Source of the DNA: an uncultured Clostridia bacterium
Lineage (GTDB): Bacteria > Bacillota > Clostridia > TANB77 > CAG-465
DNA length: 64,000 bases
Reading direction: 5' to 3'
Assembly: GCA_934130595.1 (NCBI GenBank)
Contig: CAKOYF010000004.1
Span: 41,395 to 105,394, forward strand
Below are positions 27,447 to 36,233 of this stretch, one piece after another (position 1 is the first letter of the stretch; each line of letters opens with the position of its first letter). The notes beneath the pieces are model-generated. The model was not told where the DNA came from. It did not search any database and saw nothing but the letters and a program-made list of their open reading frames with translations. The translations under genes and the position numbers were made by a program.

Positions 27447-29858
27447 ATGAAGAAAGTAAAAGAACTTAAAGCTTCTAACTTAAAAAATTCGTTTAATATA
27501 GACTCTTTAAAATTCAATACAACAGAAGAAGTTGAGCCATTTAATGGAATTATTGGTCAAGAAAGAGCTCTTGAAGCAATAAGATCTGCAATGCAAATTC
27601 CACAAAAAGGCTTTAACCTATATATATCTGGTACTCTAGGAATAGGAAAAACAACTTATGCTCTATCTGTTGTTAATTCTTTAAGCGAAAAAATGCCAGT
27701 ACCTCAAGATTATTGTTACATCAATAACTTTGAAAATCCTGTAGAGCCTGTAGCTGTTTCTTTACCAGCTGGCGAAGGTATGGAATTTAAACAAGACATG
27801 AATCGTTTTATTAATTCTGTCACAACTAGAATAAACAAAGAACTAACTGGAGATATGTACGAAAAAGAAAAAAAGACTATTGTAGACAGATACAAAAGAG
27901 CAAAAGAAAATTTAATGCGTGAGTTTGATAAATCTACTTATGAAAAAGGATTTAAAGTTAGAAATACTGAAAATGGTATTTATTTTTCACCAGTTCACAA
28001 TGGTGTTGTATTAGATGAAAAATCTTTCAAAGTACTTGATGAAAAAACAAAGAAGTATTTTGAAGAAAAAAGTCCTGAAATTCAGGAACAAACTTTACAA
28101 GTACTAAAAGAAATTGATGCTCTAGATAAAAAGTGTGAGCAAGTACTTAAAGAATGGGAAAACAATCTTGCTACATTTGCTGTAACACAATGTATGAGTG
28201 ATTTGAAAATAAAATATAAGAAAAATCTTAAAATTCAAAACTTCCTATACTCTGTTCAAAGTGATGTTGTTAAAAATGTAGAATTATTTAAAAAGACTTC
28301 ACCAGAAAAAGATATGAAGATGATGTCAAATCCTTATATGATGCAACAAATGATGCAAAAAAGAAATTTAAAACCTTGGGAAAACTATAGAGTAAATTTA
28401 GTAATCAATAATGATAGACTACAACATGCACCTGTTGTACTATGTAAAAATCCAAATTATTTTGATTTATTTGGAAAACTAGAATTTGAAACTACTCCTC
28501 AAGGTACAAAAACTAGTTACAACATGTTAAAGCCTGGTTTAATTCATAAGGCTAATGGCGGTTTCTTAATTATTAATATTCGTGATCTACTTGTTAGTGC
28601 TCCAACTTGGGAAGCTTTCAAAAGAGTTTTAAGAAACCAAGAACTTTCTATAGATAGTTCAAGAGATATACATCAACCTATAACAGTAATCTCATTAAAA
28701 CCAGAGCCTATTCCAATAAACATGCAAGTAATTTTAATTGGTTCAGAACTACATTATCAACAATTATGTGCAATGGACGCTGACTTTAAAAAGCTATTTA
28801 AAATAAAAGCAGATTTTGATGATAATTATGAAAGAAATAAAGAAAATGTAAAAAAATTAGTTCAATTTATAGCATATGTTTGTAAGAAACACTCTCTTCT
28901 ACCTTTTAATCGTGAAGGTGTTAAAGAAGTTATTGAATACAGTTCAAAATGTGCTGGAAATCAAAATAAACTTACAGCTATAATGCAAGATATATCAGAT
29001 TTAATTATTGAAGCTAGTTTCATAGCTAGTACAAATAAGAAAAAAGTAATTTCTAATGAAGAAGTTAAAAAAGCTCTTGAATCAAAATCAAGAAGATCAT
29101 CTAAATATAATGATGCATATAATAAAATGATTCGTCAAGGAGATATAATAATTTCAACTGATGGATTTAAAGTTGGTCAAATAAATGGATTAACTATTGC
29201 TGTTGCAGGAGACTGTTCTTTTGGTCAACCAGTAAGAATTACTGCTAACACATATATTGGAAAAAGTGGCGTATTAAATATAGAAAGAGAAGTTTCAATG
29301 AGTGGTACTACCCATTCTAAAGGTGTATATATACTTTCTGCCTACATTGGTGAAAAATATGCTCAAGAAGTTCCTTTATCTTTGACTGCTAGTTTATGTT
29401 TTGAACAATTATATAATCCAGTAGATGGCGATAGTGCATCTTCAACAGAATTATATGCAATACTTTCTTCCCTTTCAGGAGTTCCAATAAATCAAAGTCT
29501 TGCTGTTACAGGATCTGTTAACCAAAAAGGTGAAATTCAACCAATTGGTGGAGTTACAGATAAAATAGAAGGATTTTACAAAGTATGTAAAGAAAAAGGA
29601 TTAAATGGACAAAATGGTGTATTAATTCCATATCAAAATGTTAAAAATCTAACATTAAGCAATGAAATTGTAGAAGCTGTTAAAGAAGGAAAATTCCATG
29701 TTTATCCTGTAAGTACAATAGATGAGGGTATAGAAATACTAACTGGAAAAGATGCAGGTGTTATGGATGAAAATGGAAACTATCCAGAAGATTCTATAAA
29801 CTACCTAGTTTCAGAAAAACTAAAAAAATATGCACAAAACAGTGCAAAATATAATTAG
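27447..29858 (+). CDS. ATP-dependent protease, LonB-type (AAA domain plus Lon proteolytic domain)
   Basis: 803 residues from ATG 27447; GGAGGT (27431) is the SD, and the in-frame TTG at 27429 overlaps it and is rejected. The N-terminal AAA region shows GIIGQERALEAI and Walker A SGTLGIGKTT (about 60-70), with the LonB-type Walker B region ANGGFLIINIRDLL. The C-terminal S16 domain carries DGDSASSTELYAILS (catalytic Ser near 661) and GGVTDKIEGF (catalytic Lys near 704). It is a COG1067-type cytosolic protease. A Met-rich stretch (MKMMSNPYMMQQMMQKRN, about 295) marks the insertion domain. Monocistronic, with its own promoter and terminator. Confidence 0.93.
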   Translation: MKKVKELKASNLKNSFNIDSLKFNTTEEVEPFNGIIGQERALEAIRSAMQIPQKGFNLYISGTLGIGKTTYALSVVNSLSEKMPVPQDYCYINNFENPVEPVAVSLPAGEGMEFKQDMNRFINSVTTRINKELTGDMYEKEKKTIVDRYKRAKENLMREFDKSTYEKGFKVRNTENGIYFSPVHNGVVLDEKSFKVLDEKTKKYFEEKSPEIQEQTLQVLKEIDALDKKCEQVLKEWENNLATFAVTQCMSDLKIKYKKNLKIQNFLYSVQSDVVKNVELFKKTSPEKDMKMMSNPYMMQQMMQKRNLKPWENYRVNLVINNDRLQHAPVVLCKNPNYFDLFGKLEFETTPQGTKTSYNMLKPGLIHKANGGFLIINIRDLLVSAPTWEAFKRVLRNQELSIDSSRDIHQPITVISLKPEPIPINMQVILIGSELHYQQLCAMDADFKKLFKIKADFDDNYERNKENVKKLVQFIAYVCKKHSLLPFNREGVKEVIEYSSKCAGNQNKLTAIMQDISDLIIEASFIASTNKKKVISNEEVKKALESKSRRSSKYNDAYNKMIRQGDIIISTDGFKVGQINGLTIAVAGDCSFGQPVRITANTYIGKSGVLNIEREVSMSGTTHSKGVYILSAYIGEKYAQEVPLSLTASLCFEQLYNPVDGDSASSTELYAILSSLSGVPINQSLAVTGSVNQKGEIQPIGGVTDKIEGFYKVCKEKGLNGQNGVLIPYQNVKNLTLSNEIVEAVKEGKFHVYPVSTIDEGIEILTGKDAGVMDENGNYPEDSINYLVSEKLKKYAQNSAKYN

Positions 29859-29887
29859 CATACTACTTTAATTAAAGTTACTTATAT

Positions 29888-29917
29888 AAAAAAGAGCACA
29901 TTAGGTGCTCTTTTTTT
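29888..29917 (+). terminator. Terminator of the LonB-like gene
   Basis: Stem AAAAAAGAGCAC (29888-29899) with its complement (29905-29916), loop ATTAG, T-run. Confidence 0.9.
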
Positions 29918-30113
29918 ATTCATATTTTAATTTCTTTATATTATCTTTAATCTTGGCCTTTAACTCATCTAACTCCTCTGCTTGTCTTTGATACTTTTGT
30001 TCTAATAGTAAATTATATTCTTTTAGTGTATTTTTTAGTTCAATTAATTTTTCTGTAGATAAATCTTCTACTTTTCTTCCTTGAGTTAAATTATATATTA
30101 AAAAAATATTTAT
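29916..30113 (-). pseudogene. Gene remnant encoding a coiled-coil C-terminus
   Basis: A minus-strand frame of 65 codons ends at a TAA in the lonB terminator and reads INIFLIYNLTQGRKVEDL, then ELKNTLKEYNLLLEQK and a Lys/Glu-rich helix. The codon use and heptads look coding, but there is no ATG, GTG or TTG start and no SD, and an in-frame stop lies immediately upstream (30114-30116). It looks like the 3' piece of a lost gene. The parent family was not recognised. Confidence 0.4.
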
Positions 30114-30184
30114 TTAAAGAACTTCTGCATAAAGTTTTATATTCTTTTAAAAGATTTACACTTATATTACAATACTATAATATA

Positions 30185-30325
30185 CTAATTTAATATAAAA
30201 AAGCAGGAATAGCATATGCTATCCCTACTATGAGTATTGTTATCAGTTCTTTTACTTTCAAAGCCTCTAAAAACTTCTAATTCATTTTTATGTACATAAA
30301 TTTTTTTATCTTCATTTATTATCAT
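30185..30325 (-). CDS. Doubtful 46-aa ORF
   Basis: ATG 30325 to TAG 30185. The peptide begins MIINEDKKIYVHKNELEVF and looks protein-like, but GAGG lies almost against the ATG (poor spacing), and the last third runs through a terminator hairpin (30193-30226). It could be a truncated gene or chance. Low confidence. Confidence 0.2.
   Translation of the reverse strand: MIINEDKKIYVHKNELEVFRGFESKRTDNNTHSRDSICYSCFFILN
30193..30226 (-). terminator. Hairpin terminator in the gene-poor interval
   Basis: Stem AGGAATAGCA (30205-30214) with TGCTATCCCT (30217-30226), tight loop, followed on the minus strand by GCTTTTTTAT. It implies a transcript arriving from 30.3 kb. Confidence 0.65.
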
Positions 30326-30436
30326 TCCTCATAATAAAATAAAGATATATGCCTTAACATATCTCTTGTTTGTAACATCATATATAAGACAAAAAATTCG
30401 TCAATCTTATATATTAATATAGTATACCCTATTTAT

Positions 30437-30521
30437 ATAAAAATGTAAAAGGAGATTAAAAATCTCCTTTTACGGTACAACACAGATATATAGGTATTAA
30501 AAAGCCCTTTCCCTATATATC
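30437..30521 (-). ncRNA. Candidate small non-coding RNA, about 85 nt
   Basis: The predicted start at 30521 lies 7 nt after a consensus-like promoter and is exactly the first base of a 10-bp 5' hairpin (GATATATAGG with CCTATATATC, 17-nt loop). An 11-nt linker follows, then a perfect 13-bp hairpin (30461-30473 with 30445-30457, GTAAAAGGAGATT and complement, 3-nt loop) and U5. No ORF of useful length or SD-start pair exists inside. The 3' arm carries UCUCCUUUU, complementary to SD sequences. No known RNA family recognised. Confidence 0.6.
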
Positions 30522-30527
30522 AATTAT

Positions 30528-30556
30528 ATTATAACATTTAAAAATTACCTTTTCAA
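30528..30556 (-). promoter_or_regulatory. Sigma-A promoter of the candidate small RNA
   Basis: -35 TTGAAA (30551-30556), 17-nt spacer, -10 TATAAT (30528-30533). There is no downstream coding start within 200 nt on this strand apart from the doubtful ORF. Confidence 0.7.
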
Positions 30557-30629
30557 CATAAAGCAACACCAATTGATACTATATTTAAAATACCACTTAA
30601 ACTATTTCCACTAAATTTTCTAGTATATA

Positions 30630-30669
30630 AAAAATACAACCAGATGATATTTCACATCTAGTTGTATTT
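30630..30669 (-). terminator. Terminator of murE-arginase transcript
   Basis: Stem 30632-30645 with 30656-30669 (AAATACAACTAGAT on the minus strand, one U-G pair), then T6. Confidence 0.8.
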
Positions 30670-30675
30670 AATATA

Positions 30676-31545
30676 CTATATATTATTTATTATACTTTTA
30701 ATTATAGTTTTAGCAATAATCTTAGTTTTTCCATCAATATCTTTTAATGGATTATATTCTACTACATCTAAAGATTTTAGTTTATCTTTATGTTTAATTA
30801 TTTCGTCTACTACTTCATATGCCTCATCTAAATTAATTCCATCTTTTGCTGGAACTGATACGCCAGGACAAATAATAGGATCAATTACATCTAAATCATA
30901 ACTTATATGCATTCCTTCTGTTCCATTACATGCTATGCTTATAGCTTCTTCCATAACTGAAGCCATTCCTCTTTTATGAACATCCTCAGTTGTAAATATT
31001 GTAACACCAGCATCTTTTAAATTTACTGCTTCTAAAGGATCTATGTCTCTACCTCCTACAATTACTGTATTTTTAGGATTGTAGAAATTACCATTATGAA
31101 ATCCTACAAGATCTCTTTTTTCATATCCATCAATAGCAGCAAGTGGTAAACCATGTATATTACCTGTTATTGTAGTATCAAAAGTGTTATAGTCTCCGTG
31201 TGCATCAACCCATATTATTCCTAGTGATTTATTTTTGTTAATAGATGCAAGTGCAGATGCTATAACTAAGCTATGATCTCCACCAAGTGTTAATGGGAAA
31301 TGTCCATTTTCTATTATATCTAAAACTGTATTATATAATTTCTCATTAAATAAATTTATATTTTTTAAATTTTTCTTTTTATTATCTTTATCTTTTTCCT
31401 TGTTTTCTTCATTTGCATATACTCTATATATGCCTCTAATTTCTTTTTCTCTTAAGTCCTTTGTTAATTCATCTGGTCCAAGATTTGCTCCATCTACAGC
31501 TACTCCTAAATCAGTACATGCATTAACTATATCAATTTCTCTCAT
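30676..31545 (-). CDS. Arginase
   Basis: Hydrolyses L-arginine to L-ornithine and urea with a Mn2+ pair. 289 residues. Ureohydrolase motifs: GGDHSLVIAS near 88, VDAHGDYN near 115, the arginase-typical GNIHGLPLAAIDGY, and SYDLDVIDPIICPGV near 213, which together give the metal ligands. The N-terminus IDIVNACTDLGVAVDGANLGPDEL is arginase-like (LGQPKxGVDxGP type), so arginase is preferred over agmatinase. A Lys-rich insert (KEKDKDNKKKNLKN) follows. It starts 15 nt after the murE-like stop and shares its terminator, so the two are probably one operon. Confidence 0.88.
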   Translation of the reverse strand: MREIDIVNACTDLGVAVDGANLGPDELTKDLREKEIRGIYRVYANEENKEKDKDNKKKNLKNINLFNEKLYNTVLDIIENGHFPLTLGGDHSLVIASALASINKNKSLGIIWVDAHGDYNTFDTTITGNIHGLPLAAIDGYEKRDLVGFHNGNFYNPKNTVIVGGRDIDPLEAVNLKDAGVTIFTTEDVHKRGMASVMEEAISIACNGTEGMHISYDLDVIDPIICPGVSVPAKDGINLDEAYEVVDEIIKHKDKLKSLDVVEYNPLKDIDGKTKIIAKTIIKSIINNI

Positions 31546-31560
31546 TTCATTCTCCTTCTA

Positions 31561-33090
31561 TTAATTTTTATGTCTTTCATCATATTCTTTTAAGAATTTT
31601 TCAGTGTATTCAACATCTGAAATACATGGTAAATATTCATTACCATATTTTTGTCTTGTTTCTCTTCCTTTACCTGTTAAAAGTATTATTGTTGGTTTTT
31701 CTTCTTTTTCAGCTTTTAGTACTGCATCTTTTATTGCTTCTCCTCTTTCTTCTATTAAAGCATAGTTGTTTGTATATTTTTTTACATATTGTGCAATATC
31801 ATTTGATATATCTATTACAGGTTCAGCTCCTGGATCCTCTGCTACTAAATATACAAAATCTGAGTATTGTCCAGCTATAGTTCCTAAATCTTTTCTTCTT
31901 AATAATGATTTTTTACCAGGACAACCAAATATAGATACTATTCTTCTGTCTGGATATTCTTCTTCTACTGAAGAAAATAATTTTTCAAAACTTAATTTAT
32001 TATGTGCATAGTCTACTAGTATAATAATCTTCATATCTTTTGTGTGGAAAACTTCCATTCTTCCACTAGATCTTGCAATTTCTAGTCCATGTTTAATGTA
32101 CTCTACTGGTATATCCATAATGTATGTAGTTGCTATAGCTGCAAGAGCATTTTCAACATTAAATAATCCAGGCATAGTTAGTTTAAACTCTTCGTCATAA
32201 GATGGTGTATGAACTTTAAATAATGTATTAAATCCATCTTTTCTAATATCATAAGCATAAAAGTCTGTATCTTTAGTCTTCATTGAAAAAGTAAATACTC
32301 TAGCACTATCTCTTCTTGCAACTGCAAGTGTATTTGAAGCTAAATCTGCATCCATATTTACTATTGCATTTTTAGTGTTTTTAAACATTTTTAACTTTGA
32401 ATTATAATAATCTTCAAAATTTGGATGTTCAATTGGACTAATATGATCTTCACTTATATTCATAAATATTCCAATATCAAAAAATACATCTGCAACTCTT
32501 TCTATTTTTAAAGATTGAGAAGAAACTTCCATTACTAGATTTTCCATTCCAGATTTTAAAGCGTTTGCAAAATGTCTATGAATATCATAAGACTCAGGAG
32601 TTGTAATATGTGATTCAAAATTTTCTACTCCATCATATGTATCAATTGATGATATTACAGCTGTATCTTTCTTATTCATAGCTTTTGAATATTCATCTAA
32701 AATAGCTTTTATATAGTATGTTGTAGTAGATTTTCCTTTTGTACCACCTACTCCAATTACATTTAAGCTTTCTCCTGGATAGTTAAAATACATAGCAGAC
32801 ATACAAGATAAAGCTTTTCTTATATCTGTAACTAAAATGCAAGGTATATCCACATCAAATTTATTTTCACTAACGTATACGAATACTCCATTATCTATAG
32901 CTTCTTGTAAATATTCATTTTTAAATAAAACTCCTTTTACAACAAATAAAGTATTTTCTTGTACTTCCTTAGAATTGTATGAAACTAAATCCACTTGTTT
33001 ATCCATTATTTTTTCACAATCTATAGTTTCTTTTAATATATCTTCTTGTTTTAATAACTCTATATATTCTTTTACATTGTATTTTTCCAT
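31561..33090 (-). CDS. murE: Mur ligase, MurE-like (UDP-MurNAc-tripeptide synthetase, non-DAP type)
   Basis: Adds the third amino acid to UDP-MurNAc-L-Ala-D-Glu. 509 residues. The N-terminal domain (YNSKEVQENTLFVVKG), the ATP loop GGTKGKSTTTYY near 115 and ITTPESYDIHRHF all follow MurE. The overall pattern recalls streptococcal L-lysine MurE (GTKGKT loop, SPIEHPNFEDYY). The substrate motif, DNPR in meso-DAP enzymes, reads EDPGAEP near 418 and lacks the Arg that holds the DAP carboxylate, so Lys or ornithine is more likely. ATG 33090 follows AAGGAG. Arginase follows in the same transcript. It could also be a second, specialised MurE paralogue. Confidence 0.82.
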   Translation of the reverse strand: MEKYNVKEYIELLKQEDILKETIDCEKIMDKQVDLVSYNSKEVQENTLFVVKGVLFKNEYLQEAIDNGVFVYVSENKFDVDIPCILVTDIRKALSCMSAMYFNYPGESLNVIGVGGTKGKSTTTYYIKAILDEYSKAMNKKDTAVISSIDTYDGVENFESHITTPESYDIHRHFANALKSGMENLVMEVSSQSLKIERVADVFFDIGIFMNISEDHISPIEHPNFEDYYNSKLKMFKNTKNAIVNMDADLASNTLAVARRDSARVFTFSMKTKDTDFYAYDIRKDGFNTLFKVHTPSYDEEFKLTMPGLFNVENALAAIATTYIMDIPVEYIKHGLEIARSSGRMEVFHTKDMKIIILVDYAHNKLSFEKLFSSVEEEYPDRRIVSIFGCPGKKSLLRRKDLGTIAGQYSDFVYLVAEDPGAEPVIDISNDIAQYVKKYTNNYALIEERGEAIKDAVLKAEKEEKPTIILLTGKGRETRQKYGNEYLPCISDVEYTEKFLKEYDERHKN

Positions 33091-33203
33091 AACTTATTAT
33101 CTCCTTAACTACATTAAAATTATATACTAATTATATTTCAAAATCAAGAGATAATGACTCCACACAAATCCACAAAAATTGTATTTTTAAACACACAAAT
33201 TCA

Positions 33204-33234
33204 CAAAAAAATGGAAGCAGATATATCTGCCTCC
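33204..33234 (-). terminator. Terminator of the PHP gene
   Basis: Stem GGAAGCAGATA (33213-33223) with TATCTGCCTCC (33224-33234), then T7 on the minus strand. Confidence 0.8.
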
Positions 33235-33257
33235 TTTAAACTACACGGTTACAAGCC

Positions 33258-34115
33258 TCAAGGAATCTTTTTCTTCAATTCCTCAATAATATTGTAATCT
33301 GAGATTTCCAAATTATTGTTTATTCCTTTTCCAATCTCAATTACTGGCTTTCTGTTTCCTCCATGATAATCGCTCCCAACAGTTGCAACTAAATTATACT
33401 TTTTACAGTATTCTAAAAGTTGTTCTCTTTTTTGTTCACCATTGTTAGGATTATACACTTCGATTCCCCCAAGACCAGCTTCTACTAGTTCTTTAATGAA
33501 CTCTTCCTCCATCTCTGGATTAAATCTCAAGCTTTTAGGGTGTGCAATAACTGCTACACCACCGTATTCACGAATTTTCTTTACAAGCTGTATTGGTGTC
33601 AATTTTTTCCTTTGAACATAGCAATGATCTAGATATTTTCCATATGCTTCAGATGCTGTTTTGGTATACTTAAGTTTCTTTAATGTCAAAGCAATATCAA
33701 AACGGCCTATACTCTTTTTATCTCTTGCATTTTTTATAACATCTGTTATATCAATATCCACACCATGGCTATTTAAAAACTTAATTGTTTTTACAACACA
33801 TTCATATCTATCTAGCTCATAAATATCTAAAAGCTTATAGATTTCTTTTGAAATGAAATAACCTAAAATATGACATACATGTTTTCCTCCAGCTGTATAT
33901 GCAGACATATCTGCACCTATTTCAATTCCTGGTATAATTTCAATATCATCCACTGCTAATTCACAAGCTGTCTTATATGAAGACAAGTTATAATGCTCAG
34001 TAAGTGAAATAATACCAACTCCATTTGCTTTAGCTTTAGCTAAAACCTCCTCAATGGTATCAAAACCATCTGAATAATTCGTATGAACATGAAGATCAAT
34101 ATATTTACCTTTCAT
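33258..34115 (-). CDS. PHP-domain phosphoesterase
   Basis: 285 residues. The metal-binding PHP motifs are visible: DLHVHTNYSDG (residues 8-18), ISLTEHYN, PGIEIGADM, VIAHPKSLRF and VGSDYHGGNR. This belongs to the YciV/RnaM-like group, whose members cleave 3',5'-nucleoside bisphosphates or 5' ends of short RNAs; the exact substrate is not readable. Cytoplasmic. ATG 34115 follows AGGAG. It is a single gene between carD and the murE-like gene. Confidence 0.88.
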   Translation of the reverse strand: MKGKYIDLHVHTNYSDGFDTIEEVLAKAKANGVGIISLTEHYNLSSYKTACELAVDDIEIIPGIEIGADMSAYTAGGKHVCHILGYFISKEIYKLLDIYELDRYECVVKTIKFLNSHGVDIDITDVIKNARDKKSIGRFDIALTLKKLKYTKTASEAYGKYLDHCYVQRKKLTPIQLVKKIREYGGVAVIAHPKSLRFNPEMEEEFIKELVEAGLGGIEVYNPNNGEQKREQLLEYCKKYNLVATVGSDYHGGNRKPVIEIGKGINNNLEISDYNIIEELKKKIP

Positions 34116-34231
34116 TTCATATCACACTCCTTTATTTAATTAGTGTTAAAAAACTATCGCATCAAGTGTGATATTATCATAAGCAAAAAAAAATGTCAAC
34201 ACTAAATATTAATGTCAAATTTTCATATAAT

Positions 34232-34264
34232 ATAAAAAGACTTGGAAATCAACATTTCCAAGTC
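34232..34264 (-). terminator. Terminator of carD
   Basis: Stem GACTTGGAAAT (34239-34249) with ATTTCCAAGTC (34254-34264), T5 on the minus strand. Confidence 0.8.
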
Positions 34265-34296
34265 CTTTTATATGTTTAAAATATTTTTTTGTGAGA

Positions 34297-34839
34297 TTAT
34301 AATTTTACATCTCCACTTGCATTAGAAGCTTCATCCATTATACCTGCTGCATAAGATTCTTTTATTATACTATCAATTTTATTTTCTAGTAATTCTTTGT
34401 CTTGATTTTCTGCAAGAACCATTTCACTTAAAAGAATATTTTTTGATGTTGCAAGCATTTTCTTTTCTCCTATTGAAAGACCTCTTTCCATATGTCTATG
34501 TGAAAGTTCTCTTACAACTTCTGCAACTTCTAATATGTTACCTGATTTAATCTTTTCTACGTTAAGATTGTATCTCTTACTCCAATTAACATCATGAATG
34601 TAAGGATCTTTAGGTTTTTCTAGAACAGAAAATACTTTATCTGCTTCTGATCTTTGTGAAACTTCTCTTACACCTATATCATCAACCTTATTAGTTGGAA
34701 CCATTAATTTCATCCCACCTATAGGCATTTTGATTATATAATAATCATCTACATTACCAAGCATTTCTTTTTCTTCTATAGACTCAATTGTACCTGCACC
34801 ATGCATTGGATAAACAACTTTATCTCCTACACTAAACAC
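34297..34839 (-). CDS. CarD family transcriptional regulator
   Basis: Binds RNA polymerase beta and stabilises open complexes in this family. 180 residues from GTG 34839 (FSVGDKVVYPMHGAGTIESIEE), chosen because AAGGGGG lies 8 nt upstream; a longer frame runs into the promoter. The N-terminal Tudor-like RNA polymerase-interacting domain (to about 65) is followed by a helical DNA-binding domain (RYNLNVEKIKSGNILEVAEVVREL, GLSIGEKKMLATSKNILLSE). It has its own extended -10 promoter and terminator. Mfd in this window carries the related RNAP-binding fold. Confidence 0.93.
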   Translation of the reverse strand: MFSVGDKVVYPMHGAGTIESIEEKEMLGNVDDYYIIKMPIGGMKLMVPTNKVDDIGVREVSQRSEADKVFSVLEKPKDPYIHDVNWSKRYNLNVEKIKSGNILEVAEVVRELSHRHMERGLSIGEKKMLATSKNILLSEMVLAENQDKELLENKIDSIIKESYAAGIMDEASNASGDVKL

Positions 34840-34878
34840 TAAACATTCCCCCTTCTCTTTCTCAAGTAATACACTTAT

Positions 34879-34907
34879 ATTATACCACAATTTTGAGTAA
34901 AAGTAAA
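34879..34907 (-). promoter_or_regulatory. Sigma-A promoter of carD
   Basis: -35 TTTACT (34902-34907), 17-nt spacer, extended -10 TGGTATAAT (TATAAT 34879-34884), about 40 nt before the GTG start. Confidence 0.7.
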
Positions 34908-34938
34908 GGAAATGAAAAGGTATTTTATGTCAAAAGGT

Positions 34939-35652
34939 CTAATTTCCACCAAATCTACGATTTCTTTTTATGTATTCTTCTATAGCCTTATTAAATTGAT
35001 TTTCGTCAAAGTCTGGCCACATAACATCTTTTGGAAAATATAATTCTGAGTATGTAGACTGCCATGTTAGGAAATTGCTAAGTCTATACTCATTACTTGT
35101 TCTAATTATAAGATCAGGGTCAGGAATATCTTTAGTATAAAGATGACTAGATACTAGTTCTGGTGTTATATCCTCAGGTGATATTTCTCCATCTTTAACA
35201 CTTTGACTAATTTCTTTTATAGCTTTTACTATTTCATTTCTTCCACCATAGTTTAGACATATTCCAAATACCATCTTAGTATTGTTTTTTGTTTTTTCTT
35301 CTAGTTTTAATATTTTTTCTTGTAATTTTTTATCTAGAGCTGTTATATCTCCATACACTTTTATTCTTATTTCTCTTTTTTCATCGCTTACTAATAAATC
35401 ACTAGTAAATTTATCTAAAAGATGCATAAGTAGCGCAACTTCTTTTGCATCTCTTTTCCAGTTTTCTGTTGAAAACGCATAAACTGTTAAGTATTTTAAG
35501 CCACAATCATATGCATATTTTGCAATTTTTTTTACGGCTTCTGCACCTGCTTTATGCCCATCAGTTGGATTTAATCCTTTAGCTTTTGCCCATCTTCTAT
35601 TTCCATCTAAGATTATTCCAATATGCTTTGGGCCTCTTTCATCTATAACCAT
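34939..35652 (-). CDS. uppS: Undecaprenyl diphosphate synthase (cis-isoprenyl transferase)
   Basis: Condenses farnesyl diphosphate with isopentenyl diphosphates to the C55 carrier for cell wall lipids. 237 residues, normal length. GIILDGNRRWAK (catalytic Asp in DGN, residues 12-23), YLTVYAFSTENWKR and DLIIRTSNEYRLSNFL with the downstream motif WPDF are all present. ATG 35652 follows AAGGAG. It is the last gene of ispH-ispA-HD-uppS, placing substrate supply and polyprenyl formation in one transcript. Confidence 0.97.
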   Translation of the reverse strand: MVIDERGPKHIGIILDGNRRWAKAKGLNPTDGHKAGAEAVKKIAKYAYDCGLKYLTVYAFSTENWKRDAKEVALLMHLLDKFTSDLLVSDEKREIRIKVYGDITALDKKLQEKILKLEEKTKNNTKMVFGICLNYGGRNEIVKAIKEISQSVKDGEISPEDITPELVSSHLYTKDIPDPDLIIRTSNEYRLSNFLTWQSTYSELYFPKDVMWPDFDENQFNKAIEEYIKRNRRFGGN

Positions 35653-35670
35653 AATAACTTCTCCTTAATA

Positions 35671-36225
35671 TTATATATCATAAAAATATGTAGCTTCTAA
35701 GTCTGCTTCATGTAAAAGTAATGCAAGAGGATATTTTTTATATGCAAGACTTATTGTTCCATATTGTTCTTTAGGTTCAGTAAATCCCATATGCCATCTT
35801 ATACAATATTTTTCTTCACTAGTTAATTTAATGTATTCAGTTAACATCATTACTGATTTTTCTCCATGTCCGTATGGAATTGTATCATCAACTGTATAAT
35901 ATGGAACTTTTTCCCATACTCCAGCCTCATTTTTGGCATTTCTGTAATCTACTTTATAAAAATTAACCTTACAAATATCATGAAGTAATGCTATTATTTT
36001 TAAAGTATCTTCTGAAACATCAATATTCATTATTGAATGTTCAACTTTATGTTTTAATATCTCATATACTTTCATGCTATGCTCTAGTAATCCACCTTCA
36101 TAACTTCCATGAAATCTTGTACTAGCAGGTGCTGTATAAAAATCTGTCTTTTCAATAAAATTCATTAGATTATCTATTCCATCTCTATTTATACTACTAA
36201 TTAAGTTTCTAAATTCTTCTACCAT
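35671..36225 (-). CDS. HD-domain phosphohydrolase, unknown substrate
   Basis: 184 residues. Metal-binding HD pattern: FHGSYEGGLLEHS, ALLHDICKVNFYK (HD pair), YGHGEKSVMML and LLHEADLEATYF. Similar short proteins are annotated as HD hydrolases of nucleotides or nucleic acid termini; no substrate is assignable. ATG 36225 follows GGAGG. It is located between ispA and uppS with short gaps (8 and 18 nt), so it is part of the isoprenoid operon, but no functional link to isoprenoids is evident. Confidence 0.85.
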   Translation of the reverse strand: MVEEFRNLISSINRDGIDNLMNFIEKTDFYTAPASTRFHGSYEGGLLEHSMKVYEILKHKVEHSIMNIDVSEDTLKIIALLHDICKVNFYKVDYRNAKNEAGVWEKVPYYTVDDTIPYGHGEKSVMMLTEYIKLTSEEKYCIRWHMGFTEPKEQYGTISLAYKKYPLALLLHEADLEATYFYDI

Positions 36226-36233
36226 TTTTCCTC

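Larger units (their letters stand above)
30117..30675. other. Gene-poor interval with RNA structures
   Basis: Between the remnant and the arginase gene I see no convincing protein gene. The interval holds a doubtful 46-codon frame with its hairpin terminator, a candidate small RNA with its own promoter (30437-30556), and the arginase terminator. Everything that can be read points to minus-strand transcription. Confidence 0.6.

Noticed and set aside
30445..30521. preQ1 or other known riboswitch
   Set aside because: The loop sequences do not match any riboswitch I know, and no gene lies directly downstream.
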